Source: Verrucomicrobiota bacterium | GTDB taxonomy: Bacteria; Verrucomicrobiota; Verrucomicrobiia; Chthoniobacterales; UBA10450 | Direction: 5' to 3' | NCBI GenBank assembly: GCA_003219335.1 | Contig: QHOF01000178.1 | Span: forward strand, 1 to 7,641 | DNA length: 7,641 bases | In this document: positions 5,467 to 7,641 of the stretch, in pieces | Layout of the letters: each line of letters begins with the position of its first letter | Numbering within the stretch: the first letter of the stretch is position 1 | Translations under genes and position numbers: made by a program | The notes under the pieces: model-generated | Database searches by the model: none | What the model was told of the DNA's origin: nothing | Seen by the model: only the letters and a program-made list of their open reading frames with translations

Positions 5467-7067
5467 CCGAGCGGCTCTCCCAGTACGCGCTTTATGTCCA
5501 TCATGATTTCGGCGATGCGTTGCTCCTTCTTCAAAATGTCATCGGCGAGTTGTTTGGGAGGGAGGTGCTCGAAGTCATCAACGGCATTCGGATTCTTGCG
5601 GTCGAGATTCACGGCTTTGAGAGCGCCATCGGGATCGTACTCCAACAAATCTTTGGCAGGAATTTTCCAGGCGCGTTCGTTCTCGTCGCGTTGAGTCCAC
5701 CATTTGAGGCAGTCGGCGAATTCCTCGAATTGGATCGGCTGAGTTTTGGTGTAATTCTTCCGGCCTTCGGGCAACGGTTGCTCGTAGTACCAAACTTCAT
5801 CTGTCGGGTGCGATCGGTCGAAAAATATTAGATTCGTCGGAATGCTGGTATACGGGGCAAAGACGCCGTTGGGGAGGCGGACAACCGTGTGAAGATTGAA
5901 GTCCTTTAGCAGCTCCTCTTTGATCCGCGCGCAGACCCCATCGCCGAAGAGCGTACCGTTGGGGACGACAACCGCGGCTCTACCGCCTATATACTTGCCC
6001 TGACCCTGCCCGCGAGCGGGCGAGGGTGAACCCGGGCGCTTGAGTTTGCGCATGATCAATTGCAGGAAGAGCAGCGCGGTTTCGGAGGTTTGTTTGTCTT
6101 CGGGAAAGTTGCCGAGGATGCCGCGTTCTTCTTCACCACCGAACGGCGGGTTAGTCATAATGATATCAACGCGGTCTTTGTCGCCGATTTCTCGCAGCGG
6201 AAAGCGGAGACTATTCAGCGGATCGATTTTTGGCGATTCTAGGCCATGCAGAACCAGATTCATTTGAGCCAGCAGGTAAGGTAGTGACTTAGCCTCTCCG
6301 CCAAAGATGCTCTGGGTTTGAAGAGTCTGCCGGTCTTCGACGGTTTTGCATTGCTTTTCCATGTGCTTGAAGGACTCGACGAGAAATCCGCCGGTGCCGC
6401 AGGCCGGGTCGAGAATGACTTCGCCTAATTTTGGATCGATGACTTCGACCATGAAGCGGACGACGGGACGCGGAGTGTAGAACTCCCCGGAGTCGCCGGC
6501 GGCGTCGCGCATCTCCTTGAGCATCGACTGATAGAGATGGCCGAGCGTGTGGATCTCGTCGCTGCTCGTGAAGTGGATGTCATTCACTTTGTTGATCACG
6601 TCGCGGAGCAGATAGCCGTTGATCATGCGGTTGATGGTGCCTTTAAAGACGATGGCGATGACGTCGCGCCGGTCGCCACCGATGGCGCCTTGCAGGCCGC
6701 GCAAGTAGGCGAAAAGGCCTGGGCCTTTGGTGCCGTCGGGACGAACGGCTTCTTCGTTATTTACGAACGAGATTAGCTCGTCGCCTGTTATGCCCTCGGG
6801 TTTGGCGGCCCAATCGCGCCAACGGTACGGTGAATCGAGTGCAGCGCGAAAACGCTTGCCGCTCATCTTGGCTTCCTCTTCGCGAATCTGCTCCATGTCG
6901 TCGAGGAATTTGAGGAACATAACCCAGGTGAGCATCGGCAGGCGGTCCAGGTCGCCGTTAAGCCCCTTGTCTTTACGCATGATATCCCGGCAGGCTTTGA
7001 CGATGGACGAAAGGCGCTGGGCGGTGGTCAAAGGCTGGGAGTTTTTGGATTTGGTGTTTTGGGCCAT
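5463..7067 (-). CDS. hsdM: Type I restriction-modification DNA methyltransferase subunit HsdM
   Basis: HsdM is the adenine-N6 methyltransferase of a type I system and works as M2S1 with the adjacent HsdS. The 534 residues show the helical HsdM N-terminal domain (about 12-180, with LPMLTWVMFLKFLDD at 43-57), the lead-in GEFYTPRPVVRF (194-205), AdoMet-binding motif I DPACGTGGF (220-228) and the catalytic NPPF (306-309). GGRAAVVVPNGTLFGDG (361-377) follows, and the C-terminus ends IKRVLGEPLG. The start is supported by TAGGA 4 nt before the ATG. One oddity is residues about 346-358 (GSPSPARGQGQGK), a low-complexity insert encoded by a GC-rich palindrome. All catalytic motifs remain intact, so the protein should be active. 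It heads the five-gene row, and no HsdR translocase/nuclease is in the window. Confidence 0.95.
   Translation of the reverse strand: MAQNTKSKNSQPLTTAQRLSSIVKACRDIMRKDKGLNGDLDRLPMLTWVMFLKFLDDMEQIREEEAKMSGKRFRAALDSPYRWRDWAAKPEGITGDELISFVNNEEAVRPDGTKGPGLFAYLRGLQGAIGGDRRDVIAIVFKGTINRMINGYLLRDVINKVNDIHFTSSDEIHTLGHLYQSMLKEMRDAAGDSGEFYTPRPVVRFMVEVIDPKLGEVILDPACGTGGFLVESFKHMEKQCKTVEDRQTLQTQSIFGGEAKSLPYLLAQMNLVLHGLESPKIDPLNSLRFPLREIGDKDRVDIIMTNPPFGGEEERGILGNFPEDKQTSETALLFLQLIMRKLKRPGSPSPARGQGQGKYIGGRAAVVVPNGTLFGDGVCARIKEELLKDFNLHTVVRLPNGVFAPYTSIPTNLIFFDRSHPTDEVWYYEQPLPEGRKNYTKTQPIQFEEFADCLKWWTQRDENERAWKIPAKDLLEYDPDGALKAVNLDRKNPNAVDDFEHLPPKQLADDILKKEQRIAEIMMDIKRVLGEPLG
6004..6026. repeat. GC-rich palindrome (REP-like hairpin) inside hsdM
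   Basis: CCCT-GCCCGC-GA-GCGGGC-G-AGGG forms a near-perfect stem of 10 bp with one bulged G and a two-base loop. It is read in frame as part of the low-complexity stretch GSPSPARGQGQGK in HsdM. Such peptides are typical where a short palindromic repeat unit has landed inside a gene without breaking the frame. Only one copy is seen in this window. Confidence 0.5.
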
Positions 7068-7071
7068 TGTG

Positions 7072-7076
7072 TCCTA
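7072..7076 (-). promoter_or_regulatory. Ribosome binding site of hsdM
   Basis: On the minus strand TAGGA sits 4 nt before the ATG at 7067. It supports that start, which gives the usual HsdM N-terminal domain. The preceding 93-nt spacer is AT-rich and repeat-bearing, and I could not settle on a promoter in it. Confidence 0.55.
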
Positions 7077-7087
7077 CGGAATGTCAA

Positions 7088-7107
7088 ATTGCAGATCGTA
7101 GATTTCA
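7088..7107. repeat. Spacer copy of an AT-rich 20-bp repeat
   Basis: The reverse complement of this segment matches 7353-7372 at 18 of 20 positions (TGAAATCT..GATCTGCAAT). The rest of the spacer between hsdM and the four-helix-bundle gene holds further related words, such as AAATCTCAGATC near 7130-7141. The spacer therefore looks built from degenerate copies of one short repeat. Confidence 0.5.
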
Positions 7108-7160
7108 GATGAGATGGCAAATAAACAGAAATCTCAGATCACAAATGTCATATCTCAAAA

Positions 7161-7641
7161 CTACGCCTTCGGTTGCGGCTTGGCGCTGATGCGGTTTAGC
7201 TCTTCCAGGAACTGGTCCCGGTCCTTTTTACTCGAGTAACGATTCTTTGCTTTTTCGTCTAACCGGCGCTGGCCGGGTATTTCTGAATTTTTCAAGCTTT
7301 CGATCCAGCCGTAAAGCTGTTTTGAGATTTTCTCACACTGGACTATGAAATTTGAAATCTGAGATCTGCAATGGCTGAAAATGTTCCAGGTCTCCAATAC
7401 CCGCATCATCGAGCGGACCTCCCCCGCCGAGCCCCGGGCGATATACAGGAAGGTTAGAAGCTCATTGGTCGTGCCGCGCTCAAAGCCCTCGGCGATGTTG
7501 TTCGAAACGGAAAGAGCGGCGCGCTCCAATTGATCGCGCAGCCCCGGATGGCGACGGAACGGCTCCAGGGCGGTAAACTCGTACATCGAGCGGGCCAAGG
7601 CCGCAGCCTCGCGCCAGACAGGCAGATCTTCGAAACGTCGG
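7161..7641 (-). CDS. Four-helix-bundle protein (23S rRNA intervening-sequence / bAvd-like), 5' end outside the window
   Basis: The frame enters at the right edge (7640) and reads RRFEDLPVWREAAALARSMY, the usual N-terminal helix of this family (FEDLxVW). The true start must lie beyond the window, and a TTG at 7598 would cut this helix. Next comes GLRDQLERAALSVSNNIAEGFERG, with the family signature SNNIAEG, then ELLTFLYIARGSAGEVRSMM. The third and fourth helices follow, and a charged tail KKDRDQFLEELNRI. Proteins of this fold are encoded in 23S rRNA intervening sequences, beside diversity-generating retroelements, and as orphans near R-M genes in environmental bacteria; their role is poorly known. 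It lies 93 nt upstream of hsdM on the same strand. The stretch HCRSQISNFIVQ is encoded by the repeat at 7353-7372. No reverse transcriptase is visible, so a retroelement role is not supported. Confidence 0.85.
   Translation of the reverse strand, partial: RRFEDLPVWREAAALARSMYEFTALEPFRRHPGLRDQLERAALSVSNNIAEGFERGTTNELLTFLYIARGSAGEVRSMMRVLETWNIFSHCRSQISNFIVQCEKISKQLYGWIESLKNSEIPGQRRLDEKAKNRYSSKKDRDQFLEELNRISAKPQPKA
7353..7372. repeat. Coding copy of the AT-rich 20-bp repeat
   Basis: TGAAATCTGAGATCTGCAAT lies inside the four-helix-bundle gene and is inverted relative to the copy at 7088-7107, with 2 mismatches. Read on the coding strand it gives part of HCRSQISNF, so the repeat has been absorbed into the protein. 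Confidence 0.5.

Noticed and set aside
5191..5831. Long plus-strand ORFs opposite hsdS and hsdM
   Set aside because: They lie fully opposite well-supported coding sequence, have no good ribosome site and show no family motifs.
7596..7598. TTG start for the four-helix-bundle protein
   Set aside because: The frame stays open to the right edge and encodes the conserved FEDLPVW helix, so the gene is simply truncated by the window.
1..7641. hsdR, CRISPR array, tRNA/rRNA genes, insertion sequences or a diversity-generating retroelement
   Set aside because: No DEAD-box/translocase frame, no regularly spaced repeats, no cloverleaf or rRNA-like segment, no transposase and no reverse transcriptase could be found on either strand.

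Overview
The window looks like a piece of a bacterial chromosome (or integrated island) of moderate GC. The hsdM/hsdS end is GC-richer, and the dam, HEPN-protein and left-hand spacer stretches are visibly AT-richer. A four-helix-bundle '23S rRNA intervening sequence' type protein next to type I modification genes, AT-rich short repeats of the 'gaaatctgagatct' kind and strong Shine-Dalgarno (SD) sites suggest an environmental bacterium. Phyla such as Verrucomicrobia or Acidobacteria would fit, but nothing here fixes the phylum. All genes I can support lie on the minus strand, so transcription runs from right to left.

Right end (7161-7641): a 5'-truncated four-helix-bundle gene, then a 93-nt spacer carrying repeats also found in its coding sequence. 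Centre (7067-1648): a tightly packed row of five genes. These are hsdM (type I DNA adenine methyltransferase), hsdS (specificity subunit with two target-recognition domains), a D12-class (Dam-like) adenine methyltransferase, a ParB/Spo0J-like protein, and a 275-residue protein. The last has a possible degenerate PD-(D/E)XK-like N-terminal half and a HEPN-type C-terminal half carrying RNLVDH. Neighbouring genes overlap by 4, 4 and 25 nt, and the last junction has an 8-nt gap, so this reads as one transcription unit. No hsdR is present in the window. The Dam-ParB-HEPN trio sits downstream of hsdS, where a restriction or effector gene might be expected. My inference is a composite modification/defence operon in which the HEPN protein is the candidate effector. 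This is the most interesting part of the window.

Left of the operon (634-1610): two diverged pieces that both look like the C-terminal tail of a different HsdM (core DPD...QEIVE). One starts 37 nt after the HEPN gene and the other just after a GNAT acetyltransferase gene lying between them. They suggest remains of an older or duplicated R-M locus.

Left end (1-633): the start of a small zinc-ribbon-like protein with a near-ideal SD, a plausible sigma-70-type promoter, a perfect short palindrome in its leader, and about 500 nt of non-coding DNA. That spacer contains two perfect DnaA boxes (TTATCCACA) arranged as an inverted pair. I see no tRNA, rRNA, CRISPR array or insertion sequence.
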